Of a DNA stretch of 64,000 bases, positions 46,984-55,859 are shown piece by piece. The stretch lies in the NCBI RefSeq assembly GCF_000381085.1, contig NZ_KB905901.1, positions 62,001 through 126,000 of the forward strand. The letters run 5' to 3'. Every line of letters begins with the position of its first letter. Position 1 is the stretch's first letter. The translations under genes and the position numbers were made by a program. Source of the stretch: Thiomicrorhabdus arctica DSM 13458. Its GTDB lineage: Bacteria > Pseudomonadota > Gammaproteobacteria > Thiomicrospirales > Thiomicrospiraceae. The notes below the pieces were generated by a model. It worked only from the letters and a program-made list of their open reading frames with translations, did no database searches and had not been told where the DNA came from.

Positions 46984-47604
46984 GTGAAACTGATTGGGAT
47001 TAATGGCGGCACTTTTGACCCCATCCATTACGGACATTTAAGGCCCGCTTTGGAAGTACAGCAGCACCTTGGGTTAGATCGGGTTTTGTTTGTACCTTGT
47101 TATCAACCGGTGCATAGAGCATTGCCACAAGTGTCGGCAGAACAGCGCTGTGCCATGATCGAGTTAGCGATTGAAAATCAGCCGACATTTACCTTAGAAA
47201 AAATTGAAATTGAACGTGGTGGTCCATCTTATATGGTGGATACCTTGGACAGTTTGAAACAAAGAGAGCCTGAGGCCTGTTTAGTGTTGATGATGGGCAC
47301 CGATACGTTTTCACAATTTCATCGGTGGCAAAACTGGCAGGGCATTTTAAAGCTCGCCAATCTGGCCATTATGCATCGTCCAGGTGAAGTCTTGCCGAGC
47401 GAAGGTGAAGTCGGCAAAATTTATCAAAGCCATCAAGTGGCTCAGTTAACGCAAGCATCTGGGCAAATTGTTGATATGGCCGTCACTCAGCTGGAGATCA
47501 GTTCAACGATGGTGCGACAACAGATTAAAGACGGACATACAGCAGATTATTTATTACCGTCAAATGTAATGGAATTTATTCAAAAACACGGCTTATATCA
47601 ATAA
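46984..47604 (+). CDS. nadD: Nicotinate-nucleotide adenylyltransferase
   Basis: A 206-residue enzyme that makes NaAD in NAD synthesis. N-terminal GINGGTFDPIHYGHL (GxFDPxHxGH) and late ISSTMVRQQI motif bind ATP. GTG start. First of nadD-rsfS-rlmH, a conserved trio. Confidence 0.96.
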   Translation: MKLIGINGGTFDPIHYGHLRPALEVQQHLGLDRVLFVPCYQPVHRALPQVSAEQRCAMIELAIENQPTFTLEKIEIERGGPSYMVDTLDSLKQREPEACLVLMMGTDTFSQFHRWQNWQGILKLANLAIMHRPGEVLPSEGEVGKIYQSHQVAQLTQASGQIVDMAVTQLEISSTMVRQQIKDGHTADYLLPSNVMEFIQKHGLYQ

Positions 47605-47644
47605 GCTAGAGACAGATTAAAAAGATACTAAAAGAGAAAATACT

Positions 47645-47995
47645 ATGACTATGGATATACAAGCAATAGAAACGTTAGCGGTTAAAACACTAGAAGATTT
47701 TAAGGGACGTGATATTCAAATCATCGATATCTCAGAAATCAGTGATTTCGCCGACAGAATGATTATCGCGACGGGTACTTCCACCGCACACGTGAAAGGG
47801 GTAGGTAACAACGTCGCCTTAGCTTTTAAAGAGGCGGGTTTTCCTGCGTTAGGTGTCGAAGCCGGGCCACAACCTGACTGGGTCTTAATCGATTTAGGCG
47901 ATGTAATCATTCACGTCATGACAGAAAGCGCGCGTGCACATTACGCTTTAGAAAAACTATGGGAAGTTAAACCTACTGGTGAAGCGGCTGAATAA
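47645..47995 (+). CDS. rsfS: Ribosomal silencing factor RsfS
   Basis: A 116-residue RsfS (Iojap): FKGRDIQIIDISEISDFADRMIIATGTSTAHVKGV, GVEAGPQPDWVLIDLGDVIIHVM. It binds L14 and blocks subunit joining under nutrient stress. Between nadD and rlmH. Confidence 0.96.
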   Translation: MTMDIQAIETLAVKTLEDFKGRDIQIIDISEISDFADRMIIATGTSTAHVKGVGNNVALAFKEAGFPALGVEAGPQPDWVLIDLGDVIIHVMTESARAHYALEKLWEVKPTGEAAE

Positions 47996-48017
47996 AAACC
48001 GTTAACGTCAGCAAACC

Positions 48018-48488
48018 ATGATTATTCACTTTATAACCGTTGGCCAAAAAATGCCCAAATGGGTACAAGACGGCTACTTCGAATATGCCAAACGGCTGCC
48101 GAAAGCTTGCACGCTTAAATTGGTAGAACTGCCGATGGCGCAACGCGGCAAAACCGGTTCTGCGGATGTTTATAAAGCGGAAGAAGCCAAACGTATTTTA
48201 GCGGCGATTCCGAAAGGTGCTCGTTTGATTATATTGGATGAGCACGGTCAGCAAGTCACCACAAAAGGCCTTGCCTGCAAACTCGAAGAGTGGCTTGGTG
48301 GCGGACAAGATGTGGCTTTGATTGTTGGAGGGCCTGATGGACTTGAAGAGAGTCTGATTCAGCAAGCGCAATGGAAGTGGGGTTTGTCTAATCTGACGAT
48401 GCCCCATCCTATGGTACGGATCTTGGTGGCTGAACAGATCTACCGGGCGTGGTCAGTCATCAACAACCACCCCTATCACCGCGAGTAA
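48018..48488 (+). CDS. rlmH: 23S rRNA pseudouridine-1915 methyltransferase RlmH
   Basis: A 156-residue SPOUT methyltransferase: LIILDEHGQQVTT, VALIVGGPDG and the knot end LSNLTMPHPMVRILVAEQIYRAWSVINNHPYHRE. Full length. The long inverted repeat begins four bases after the stop. Confidence 0.97.
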   Translation: MIIHFITVGQKMPKWVQDGYFEYAKRLPKACTLKLVELPMAQRGKTGSADVYKAEEAKRILAAIPKGARLIILDEHGQQVTTKGLACKLEEWLGGGQDVALIVGGPDGLEESLIQQAQWKWGLSNLTMPHPMVRILVAEQIYRAWSVINNHPYHRE

Positions 48489-48491
48489 AAA

Positions 48492-48585
48492 GGGTCTTTT
48501 TGTTCAATCTCTTCGTTATGCTCTGACTCGTGTACTATTTGTACACTTCACCAGAACTTGCCTTGATCTTGGCCAAAAATCCTCC
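48492..48585. repeat. Long intergenic inverted repeat, copy 2 (after rlmH)
   Basis: About 94 bases forming an imperfect hairpin with tip GTGTAC-TATTT-GTACAC. Its reverse complement aligns along its whole length with copy 1 at 19909-20000: both share GGxTTTTTGGxCAAGxTCAAGG, then GGxGAAGT, and ACGAGTC on the other arm, and AGAGATTG. Both copies start right after a stop codon. This supports a repeat family. Confidence 0.78.
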
Positions 48586-48652
48586 TTTTTTGTTTGGTTC
48601 TTTCTTTATTTAAATTAGATAAGCGAAACCAAACCAAACCCTTCCACAATAT

Positions 48653-48666
48653 GACCAGGCCTGGTC
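48653..48666. repeat. GACCAGGCCTGGTC palindrome between rlmH and the GST gene
   Basis: A perfect 14-bp copy between two convergent genes, 43 bases from the end of the glutathionyl-hydroquinone reductase gene. Confidence 0.8.
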
Positions 48667-48709
48667 ATTCTGTAAATTGATACAGGTTACGCCTGGTTTA
48701 ATCCGTTTG

Positions 48710-49702
48710 TTAACCGTTTTTGTCGAATCGATTTCTATTATGGACTTGATTGAAGTCTTGAATGGGGCCTAAGGGAATAATACCCGTTGGATTAATGGTG
48801 TCGTGGCTACCGTAATAGTGGGCTTTGGAGTATTCCAGGTCAACGGTTTGTGCAATGCCCTGATGCTGATAAATATCGAGTAGATAGTTAAACAGGTTCG
48901 GGTAGTCGACTAGACGCTTGAGATTACATTTAAAGTGTCCGTAATAGACGGCGTCAAATCTAACCAGCGTCGTGAACAACCGAATATCGGCTTCTGTCAA
49001 TTGGTTACCAACCAGAAAACGCTGTTTTGATAAACGCGCTTCACACACATCCAGTGCCGCGAAAAGCTTAGTGACGGCTCGCTCATAAGGCGCTTGCTTG
49101 GTAGCAAATCCCGCACGATAGACACCATTATTAATCGTTTGGTAGACGAATTCATTGATCTCATCAATCTCTGTTCTCAGTGATGCAGGATAATAATCAC
49201 CCGCTTTGGCACCCAAGTGATCAAAGGCTGAGTTGAGCATGCGAATAATTTCAGAAGATTCGTTATTAACCGCAGTTTTTAGTTTTTTATCCCAAAGTAA
49301 AGGTACACTGACGACACCCGTAAAATTGGGTTCTGCCAAAGTGTAGATCTCATGCAACAGGGTTTTGTGATTGACGTTATCTTCGACCACACCTGCACCT
49401 TCATGAAACGTCCAACCTTCCGCGTCATTCATATAGGCATTGACCACTGAAACAGAAATGAACGCTTCCAGTCCTTTTATTTGACGCATAATCATTGTGC
49501 GATGCGCCCAAGGGCAGGCCAGTGAAATATAGAGGTGGTAGCGATTGGCTTCGGCTTTAAAACCAGCTGTACCTGTAGGGCCTGCTTGGCCGTCGGTCGT
49601 AATCCAGTTTCTGAACACTGGTTCTAAGCGTTTGAATTCACCTTGGGTCGTTTCCGTATCATACCAAACCGGTTCCCATTGCCCATTGACTAAAAATCCC
49701 AT
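48710..49702 (-). CDS. yqjG: Glutathionyl-hydroquinone reductase (YqjG/Xi-class GST)
   Basis: A 330-residue enzyme of the Xi-class glutathione transferase family that reduces glutathionyl-hydroquinones. The catalytic Cys lies in YISLACPWAHRTMIMR; the C-terminal GST domain has EADIRLFTTLVRFDAVYYGHFKCN. The start is ATG 49702 after AAGGAAAAG; an upstream extension to 49756 is unlikely. It leads a stress-linked set with pirin and DoxX on the same strand, but a 113-bp gap with a palindrome separates them. Confidence 0.92.
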   Translation of the reverse strand: MGFLVNGQWEPVWYDTETTQGEFKRLEPVFRNWITTDGQAGPTGTAGFKAEANRYHLYISLACPWAHRTMIMRQIKGLEAFISVSVVNAYMNDAEGWTFHEGAGVVEDNVNHKTLLHEIYTLAEPNFTGVVSVPLLWDKKLKTAVNNESSEIIRMLNSAFDHLGAKAGDYYPASLRTEIDEINEFVYQTINNGVYRAGFATKQAPYERAVTKLFAALDVCEARLSKQRFLVGNQLTEADIRLFTTLVRFDAVYYGHFKCNLKRLVDYPNLFNYLLDIYQHQGIAQTVDLEYSKAHYYGSHDTINPTGIIPLGPIQDFNQVHNRNRFDKNG

Positions 49703-49787
49703 GATCTTTTCCTTTTTAATCTGTTTGTCCCTGTAGAGTCTATTTTTAGGGACCATTGAGTCTATTTTCTAAAGGCTTGATGCACTT

Positions 49788-49801
49788 AACCAGGCCTGGT
49801 T
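49788..49801. repeat. AACCAGGCCTGGTT palindrome variant
   Basis: A perfect palindrome differing from the main form only at the outermost pair, between the pirin and hydroquinone-reductase genes. Confidence 0.75.
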
Positions 49802-49815
49802 GATGTATAACAAAC

Positions 49816-50652
49816 CTAAAATAGACCTTGTCTAAAGTCTTCAAAGGCCTGTTTTATTTCCGCTTGGGTATTCATGACAAATGGACCATGCCGTGCAATC
49901 GGTTCATTAATCGGTAGGGCTGAGCCGACAATAAAACGGCTGGCTTTGCTTTTTGCTTGTAGGCTTATGGTCTCACCTGCCGTCAAAATCGCTAAACTAC
50001 CCTGGCCGAGCGTGCGTTTTTGCTCACCGACGCTTAACTCGCCATCAATAACATACATAAAGCTATTATCTGCGGCATTTACCGTTTGTGACCAGGTCTG
50101 GTCAGGTTTGAGGTGAACGTCCATAAACAGAGGGTGCACAAAGTTATTGACCACGGGGCCAACGGTGCCTTGATCTGTCTTGCCGACAATAACCCTTGTT
50201 TGACTACCGTCTGCGGCGGTTTCAACTGGAACCGACTCGGGCTCATAATCTTGATAACCCGCGGGCGTCATTTTGGCGTAGCTGGGAAGGTTGATCCACA
50301 GCTGGAATCCACGCATTTCGCCTGATACTTGTTCGGGCATTTCTGAGTGGACGATGCCTTTACCGGCCGTCATCCACTGAATGCCACCTGGTTTAAGCAG
50401 GCCACTATTACCATGATTATCTTCGTGGCGCATATGTCCCGCGATCATATAAGTCATGGTTTCAAACCCCCGATGTGGATGGGATGGAAACCCAGAAATA
50501 TAATCATCTGGGTTTTCAGTGCCAAAATAATCCAGCATTAAAAATGGATCGAGCATATCAATTTCGGGCGTGCCAATCAGCCTGGTCATTTTTACGCCTG
50601 CACCATCTGATGTGGGCATTCCTTTGGAAATCTGTTGTATTTCTTTAATCAT
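49816..50652 (-). CDS. Pirin family protein
   Basis: A 278-residue bicupin: LDPFLMLDYFGTENPDDYISGFPSHPHRGFETMTYMIAG, HEDNHGNSGLLKPGGIQWMTAGKGIVHSEMP. His and Glu of these motifs bind the metal. Relatives are quercetinases or redox co-regulators. Overlaps the DoxX gene by four bases. A palindrome variant GACCAGGTCTGGTC (50090) lies inside. Confidence 0.93.
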   Translation of the reverse strand: MIKEIQQISKGMPTSDGAGVKMTRLIGTPEIDMLDPFLMLDYFGTENPDDYISGFPSHPHRGFETMTYMIAGHMRHEDNHGNSGLLKPGGIQWMTAGKGIVHSEMPEQVSGEMRGFQLWINLPSYAKMTPAGYQDYEPESVPVETAADGSQTRVIVGKTDQGTVGPVVNNFVHPLFMDVHLKPDQTWSQTVNAADNSFMYVIDGELSVGEQKRTLGQGSLAILTAGETISLQAKSKASRFIVGSALPINEPIARHGPFVMNTQAEIKQAFEDFRQGLF

Positions 50653-51056
50653 GGCAATTCCTTATTTTTGAGGTTATCAAATGAATACGCACCTGCACCA
50701 TGGTGAATCAATAAAAGGAAAGCGCCAGCAATGGCCATATTTTTCATAAACATAATCATCTGGATTTGATTTGCAAAATCAAGGTGGAATAGTAAAGCTG
50801 ATAGGATTGAAAACCCAGCCAGAGCGAAGGCTGCCAAACGAGTATGCCAGCCTAAAATGATGGCGATAGCGCCTCCAATTTCAGTTAATATGACGAATGG
50901 GAGTAAGCTGCCAGCAACGCCCATAGCCTCCATGTAATTGACTGTGTCAGAATAGTTAGATATCTTGTTGAGTCCAGCTATTAGGAAAAGGCTGGCGAGC
51001 AGAACGCGACCTATGGGGGCACTAAATTTGGTGCTGAATTCGATTAAGTTGTGCAT
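50649..51056 (-). CDS. DoxX family membrane protein
   Basis: A 135-residue, four-helix membrane protein: GRVLLASLFLIAGLNKI, LPFVILTEIGGAIAIILGWHTRLAA, LDFANQIQMIMFMKNMAIAGAFLLL. DoxX/DoxD relatives are tied to thiosulfate or quinone redox, most with unknown role. First gene of a two-gene operon with pirin, divergent from a LysR regulator. Confidence 0.9.
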   Translation of the reverse strand: MHNLIEFSTKFSAPIGRVLLASLFLIAGLNKISNYSDTVNYMEAMGVAGSLLPFVILTEIGGAIAIILGWHTRLAAFALAGFSILSALLFHLDFANQIQMIMFMKNMAIAGAFLLLIHHGAGAYSFDNLKNKELP

Positions 51057-51193
51057 GTTTCTCTCCTGAGTAACTGAAATAAATGAAGTGTCCTATAAGT
51101 TACCAATAGAATAACGCTTGTAGAGGTTGTAAAAAACCAGCAAAATAGTAAAACATTGTTGCTTAATAGAGAACAGTCAGCGGAGGATGTAGT

Positions 51194-52096
51194 GTGGGGC
51201 AGTTAGAAAACATACAGATTTTCATTCGTATCGTAGAAGCGGGTGGTATTGGCAAAGCTGCAGAACAGATGGATTTAGCGAAATCAGCGGTCAGTCGAAG
51301 ATTGGCAGAGCTTGAATCCAAGTTAGGTACCCAATTATTGCAGCGAACAACACGTCGTTTAAACCTAACGGAGGCAGGTAGGTTGTATTATGAGCGTGCG
51401 ATTAAGGTGTTAGATGCGGTTGATGAGATGAACGGTCTCTCCGAAATGGAAGGGGGGGAGATTGAGGGCGTTTTGCGCGTGTCTGTACCGATGTCTTTCG
51501 GATTAAGTCATCTTTCATCGGCCTTGGAGGCCTTTGCATGCCTGCACCCTAAGCTCCACCTACAGATTGATTTTTCGGATCGTCAAGTCGATATGATTGC
51601 AGAGGGGTTAGACCTGGCATTTCGTATTTCTCAATTACAAAACTCCTCTATTCAGGCGCGAAAAATAGTGCCTATTCAGGTTGCTCTGCTGGCAAGTCCT
51701 GAATACCTTAAACAATATGGGGTGCCTAAACATCATGATGATTTACAAAATCACCTACAGTTACGTTATGGGGGGTATGAAGATCATTGGCATCTAGTCG
51801 ACCCAGAGGGGGGTAAGGTTAGTATTCATTTATCGGGGCAAATGAGTGCTAATAATGGCGATTTTTTATGCCAAATGGCAATCAATGGGCATGGTCTGGT
51901 CATGCTACCTACTTTTATCGCTTGGCAAGCCCTACAGTCAGGTGCGTTAGTGAAGGTGTTACCGGACTATCAAATACCCAGCATAGCTGCATATGCGATT
52001 TATCCCCAAAATCGTTTTTTACCCAAGAAGTCGAGGGTGTTGATTGATTTTTTAGTCGACCATTTTAAAGATAACATCTATTGGGATAAACATTAA
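51194..52096 (+). CDS. LysR-family transcription regulator
   Basis: A 300-residue LTTR: HTH in ENIQIFIRIVEAGGIGKAAEQMDLAKSAVSRRLAELESKLGTQLLQRTTRRLNLTEAG and a periplasmic-binding-like effector domain. GTG start. Divergent from doxX-pirin across 137 bp, the classic layout for an LTTR controlling its neighbour, probably in response to quinone or electrophile stress. Confidence 0.93.
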   Translation: MGQLENIQIFIRIVEAGGIGKAAEQMDLAKSAVSRRLAELESKLGTQLLQRTTRRLNLTEAGRLYYERAIKVLDAVDEMNGLSEMEGGEIEGVLRVSVPMSFGLSHLSSALEAFACLHPKLHLQIDFSDRQVDMIAEGLDLAFRISQLQNSSIQARKIVPIQVALLASPEYLKQYGVPKHHDDLQNHLQLRYGGYEDHWHLVDPEGGKVSIHLSGQMSANNGDFLCQMAINGHGLVMLPTFIAWQALQSGALVKVLPDYQIPSIAAYAIYPQNRFLPKKSRVLIDFLVDHFKDNIYWDKH

Positions 52097-52300
52097 TAAC
52101 TTGGTTTTGAACGTTTTTAAGGTAGATATTGTTGATTTATTTGACATGGCTTAGATAGATGTGGATAATCCTACGATTGCTTTCAGGCCATTTGTGGTTT
52201 TGTTATCTTCGTAGTGGTCTACGTTGAGGCATCGAGAGTTGTGTTAATAGAGGTCTACGGATCGGTTAATGCGTAAAACCTAATTATTGGAGATTTAAAA

Positions 52301-52564
52301 ATGGCTAATACAGCTCAAGCAACCAAACGCGCACGCATTGCAGAAAAAACTCGTATCCTTAACGTTGCACAACGTTCGCATATGCGTACTGTCGTGAAAA
52401 AAGTATTAGTGGCCGTTGCTGCTGGTGATAAAGAGGCTGCAAATACTGCTTTCCGTGCCGCTCAGTCTAAGTTAGACGGTTTGGCGCGTAAAGGCATTAT
52501 TACTAAGAACAAAGCGGCACGTTCTAAGAGCCGTATCAACGCTCGTATTAAAGCGATGGCGTAA
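52301..52564 (+). CDS. rpsT: 30S ribosomal protein S20
   Basis: An 87-residue S20 with ATKRARIAEKTRILNVAQRSHMRTVVKKV and GIITKNKAARSKSRINARIKA. Own gene followed by a terminator, as in most bacteria. Confidence 0.97.
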   Translation: MANTAQATKRARIAEKTRILNVAQRSHMRTVVKKVLVAVAAGDKEAANTAFRAAQSKLDGLARKGIITKNKAARSKSRINARIKAMA

Positions 52565-52592
52565 TTTTATTTAGTTTTTAACTAAGTAAAAT

Positions 52593-52620
52593 AAAAAACC
52601 GGGTTTATCCCGGTTTTTTT
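52593..52620 (+). terminator. Terminator of rpsT
   Basis: AAAAAACCGGG-TTTAT-CCCGGTTTTTTT, strong stem and T run. Confidence 0.92.
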
Positions 52621-52657
52621 GTATCTTAATTTTATCAATTGAGTCTAAGGAGTTTAC

Positions 52658-52966
52658 ATGACATTTTTACGTTTAATGGCCTTACTAGAAGGCACGTCAT
52701 TATTGCTTTTATTATGTGTGGCGATGCCGCTTAAATATCAATTCGGCATGCCGGAAGCGGTGAGTTTGGTGGGGCGTTTGCACGGTGGTCTGTTTGTTGC
52801 CTTTAACCTGGTGCTGTTTTATAACGTCTTTAAAGGCCGGATCACTGGAGGACAGGGTTTTATTGGCTCGCTTGCTTCATTTGTGCCTTTTGGAACCTTT
52901 ATCTATAAAGCCACTGTCTTAAAAAAATCAGCAACTTTGACTAACGTTTCAAATAACCTGGCATAA
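52658..52966 (+). CDS. DUF3817 small membrane protein
   Basis: A 102-residue protein with about three TM helices: LRLMALLEGTSLLLLLCVAMPLKY, GRLHGGLFVAFNLVLFYNVF and FIGSLASFVPFGTFIYKA, the DUF3817 (YdzA-like) pattern. Function unknown. Stands between rpsT and murJ. Confidence 0.88.
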   Translation: MTFLRLMALLEGTSLLLLLCVAMPLKYQFGMPEAVSLVGRLHGGLFVAFNLVLFYNVFKGRITGGQGFIGSLASFVPFGTFIYKATVLKKSATLTNVSNNLA

Positions 52967-53069
52967 ACTGAAAGCTTGGTTTAAGTTGATGGTTGAAGAT
53001 GACATGGATAAGTTGAGACAATCGTAACCGCCATGGTTATGGGTCTGGTACAATTTCAACAGTTTAAGT

Positions 53070-54641
53070 TTGTCCCGTAAATCAATAACTAACCTGAGTG
53101 AGAACCCCCATTTGAAACGTATCATTAAAGCAACGGTCACTGTCGGAGGAATGACCATGGTCTCGCGTATTTTGGGATTTGTGCGCGATATGATTATTGC
53201 CCGCTACTTTGGTGCAACGGCTGGTGCAGATGCGTTTTTGGTCGCGTTTAAAATTCCTAATTTTTTCCGTCGCTTATTCGCAGAAGGGGCTTTTTCACAA
53301 GCCTTTGTGCCGATACTCTCTGAGGTCAAAGAGAAGCAGGGCAAGGCGGCCGTTAAACATTTAATCGATGCCTTGAGTTATCGGTTAGGGGGAATTTTAT
53401 TGTTGGTGACGGCAACAGGTGTTTTTGGTTCTTCACTGTGGATGATGGTCTTTGCACCGGGTTTTATGGATGAGCCTGAGAAATTTAATCTCGCCGCCGA
53501 TATGTTATCGATTACCTTTCCTTATCTATTATTGATCTCCTTGGTGGCATTTTCGTCGGCCATTATGAATACCTATAATCAATTTGCGGTACCGGCCTTT
53601 ACACCAGTATTCTTAAATTTAGTGCTGATCAGTTTTGCTGTATGGGTTTCCCCCTTGTTAGATGTGCCTGTCATGGCATTGGCATGGGGTGTTTTAGCCG
53701 CAGGTGTGGTGCAGCTCTTATTTCATCTCCCTTATTTATACCGTTTAGGATTGCTACCGCACCCAACTCGTCAAGCAGATCCCGGAGTCAGTGACATTAA
53801 GCGTTTAATGATTCCGGCCCTATTTGGGGTGTCCGTTGCACAGATTAACCTATTGGTCGATACCGTTTTAGCGTCGTTTTTAATGACGGGTTCCGTCTCT
53901 TGGTTGTATTATTCCGATCGTTTAATGGAGTTTCCATTAGGGGTGTTTGGCGTGGCCTTAGCGACAGTCGTCTTACCAGGCCTGTCCAAAAAAGCCGCTA
54001 ATGAAAACTGGGATGGATTTCAAAAGGATATCGATTCGGCTTTGCGTTTAGTTTTGATTATTGGCGTGCCAGCGACCTTGGGATTGCTGTTATTAGCTAA
54101 ACCGCTCATCATTACATTATTCTATTATGGCGAATTTACGGCATTCGACGTCAGCATGTCAAGTGCGAGTCTGATGGCCTACTCATTTGGGCTACTGGGT
54201 TTTATCTTGGTTAAGATTCTCGCGCCCGCATTCTATGCTCGTAAAGATATGAAAACACCGGTTAAAGTGGCCATTATTGCTCTGACAACCAATATGATTA
54301 TGAACCTGATTTTAATCGGTCCTTTTGCCCATGTAGGCTTAGCGGCTGCGACGAGTATCTCTGCATTTATGAACGCCGGATTATTGTATTGGTATTTGAC
54401 AACACAAAATGTGTTTACGCCTTTGGCGGGCTGGGGTAGGTTGATTATTCAAGTGCTATTGGCCAATGTGATGTTAGTGATTGCCATTCTGCTCATAAAT
54501 CCTGATTTAGGGCATTGGTTAAGTTTCAGTGGTTGGGAACGCCTTACTTGGTTGTTGGGTCTCGTAGTGAGTGTCATGGTGGTCTATTTTGTGACCTTAA
54601 TGCTGGTGGGTTTAAACCCTAAAAGGTTATTAAAAAGCTAA
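53070..54641 (+). CDS. murJ: Lipid II flippase MurJ
   Basis: A 523-residue, 14-helix MATE-like flippase exporting peptidoglycan lipid II. Marker motifs: MTMVSRILGFVRDMIIARYFGATAGADAFLVAFKIPNFFRRLFAEGAFSQAFVP and YYSDRLMEFPLGVFGVALATVVLP. The start is unclear: TTG at 53070 or, closer to family N termini, TTG at 53112. rpsT-murJ-ribF-ileS-lspA order is conserved. Holds a palindrome variant (53975). Confidence 0.96.
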   Translation: MSRKSITNLSENPHLKRIIKATVTVGGMTMVSRILGFVRDMIIARYFGATAGADAFLVAFKIPNFFRRLFAEGAFSQAFVPILSEVKEKQGKAAVKHLIDALSYRLGGILLLVTATGVFGSSLWMMVFAPGFMDEPEKFNLAADMLSITFPYLLLISLVAFSSAIMNTYNQFAVPAFTPVFLNLVLISFAVWVSPLLDVPVMALAWGVLAAGVVQLLFHLPYLYRLGLLPHPTRQADPGVSDIKRLMIPALFGVSVAQINLLVDTVLASFLMTGSVSWLYYSDRLMEFPLGVFGVALATVVLPGLSKKAANENWDGFQKDIDSALRLVLIIGVPATLGLLLLAKPLIITLFYYGEFTAFDVSMSSASLMAYSFGLLGFILVKILAPAFYARKDMKTPVKVAIIALTTNMIMNLILIGPFAHVGLAAATSISAFMNAGLLYWYLTTQNVFTPLAGWGRLIIQVLLANVMLVIAILLINPDLGHWLSFSGWERLTWLLGLVVSVMVVYFVTLMLVGLNPKRLLKS

Positions 54642-54669
54642 GGTTGATGGGTTAATCATCCTTTTTTTT
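54642..54669 (+). terminator. Terminator of murJ
   Basis: GGTTGAT-GGGTTA-ATCATCC with one mismatch, followed by eight T, directly after the murJ stop. A palindrome variant (CAGGCCTGGT) lies at 54701-54710 between this and ribF. Confidence 0.7.
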
Positions 54670-54839
54670 GAGTGAAATTCAGACTCTATTTTAAGATGAA
54701 CAGGCCTGGTAAGTTTAAAAGGACGCTTGTTCTGACTATTTTAAACCGTTAAATCATACACTTTAAAAGATTATCAGACTCTTAAGGCTTTGAATCGGCT
54801 ATAATTTAAGGCTTATTTTTTTAGTTAGTATTGGCGTTA

Positions 54840-55778
54840 ATGCAGTTAATCCGTGGCTTACATAATCTCCAGCAATTTAAGTCGCAACTTAAGCAAGGCT
54901 GTGTACTCACAATCGGTAATTTCGATGGTTTGCACTTGGGCCATCAGCAAGTTGTGCAAGCCGTTGCCGAACAGGCGAAGAATAGGTGTCTGCCCAGCGT
55001 GGTGATGATTTTTGAACCCTTGCCGATTGAGTATTTTGCACCTGAAACAGCACCCGTGCGTTTAATGAATTTTCGTGAAAAAATTCAAGCGCTACAGTCC
55101 ACCCAAATAGACTTTGTTTTGTGCGTGCGTTTTAATGCCTCTTTTGCCGAATTAAGTGCTGACGATTTTGTGCAGAATGTATTATTGGATAGCTTACATG
55201 TTAAATACCTGGTGGTTGGGGATGATTTCCGCTTTGGCAAACAGCGCCAAGGGGATTACGTTTATTTGCAAACCTTGGGGAAGTTGAACGGTTTTAGCGT
55301 GACAGATATGCCGACTTTTGATCTTACTAAAGAGAGAGTGAGCAGTACGCGTGTCAGAGCCGCACTCAGTTCGCATAACTTAACCGAGGCTAAGGCTTTA
55401 CTGGGCAGAGACTTTAAGTTTAGTGGTCGGGTCATTCATGGCCAAAAATTAGGTCGCACCCTTGGGTTTAGAACGTTAAATATCAATCCTAAACGTGTTC
55501 ATATGCCTGTCCAGGGCGTCTTTGCCGTGACCGTTGATGGTATTGCCGACAGGCCCTGGCCAGGCGTTGCTAATTTGGGCTTACGTCCAACGGTAGACGG
55601 TGTAAGACCTTCAATTGAAGTGCATCTGTTTCATTGGGATAAAGACCTTTACGGTCGGCACGTTGACGTTACTTTGGAACACTTTATTCGTCCAGAAATG
55701 AAATTTGAAAGTCTCGAGGCCTTGACGTTACAGATAGGCCTCGATGCTGAGTTAGCCAAGCAGTTTTTTAAAATTTAA
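54840..55778 (+). CDS. ribF: Bifunctional riboflavin kinase / FAD synthetase
   Basis: A 312-residue enzyme: N-terminal adenylyltransferase with GNFDGLHLGHQQV and SSTRVR; C-terminal riboflavin kinase with GRVIHGQKLGRTLGFRTLNI. Makes FMN and FAD. ATG at 54840; a TATAAT box at 54800 lies just upstream. 81 bases before ileS. Confidence 0.96.
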   Translation: MQLIRGLHNLQQFKSQLKQGCVLTIGNFDGLHLGHQQVVQAVAEQAKNRCLPSVVMIFEPLPIEYFAPETAPVRLMNFREKIQALQSTQIDFVLCVRFNASFAELSADDFVQNVLLDSLHVKYLVVGDDFRFGKQRQGDYVYLQTLGKLNGFSVTDMPTFDLTKERVSSTRVRAALSSHNLTEAKALLGRDFKFSGRVIHGQKLGRTLGFRTLNINPKRVHMPVQGVFAVTVDGIADRPWPGVANLGLRPTVDGVRPSIEVHLFHWDKDLYGRHVDVTLEHFIRPEMKFESLEALTLQIGLDAELAKQFFKI

Positions 55779-55859
55779 ACCGTGCAATTGTAATTATTTT
55801 TAGCCGATATTTGATTCGTGCTAAGGGATAAATGAGCACATTAACATAGTGAAGATCAC

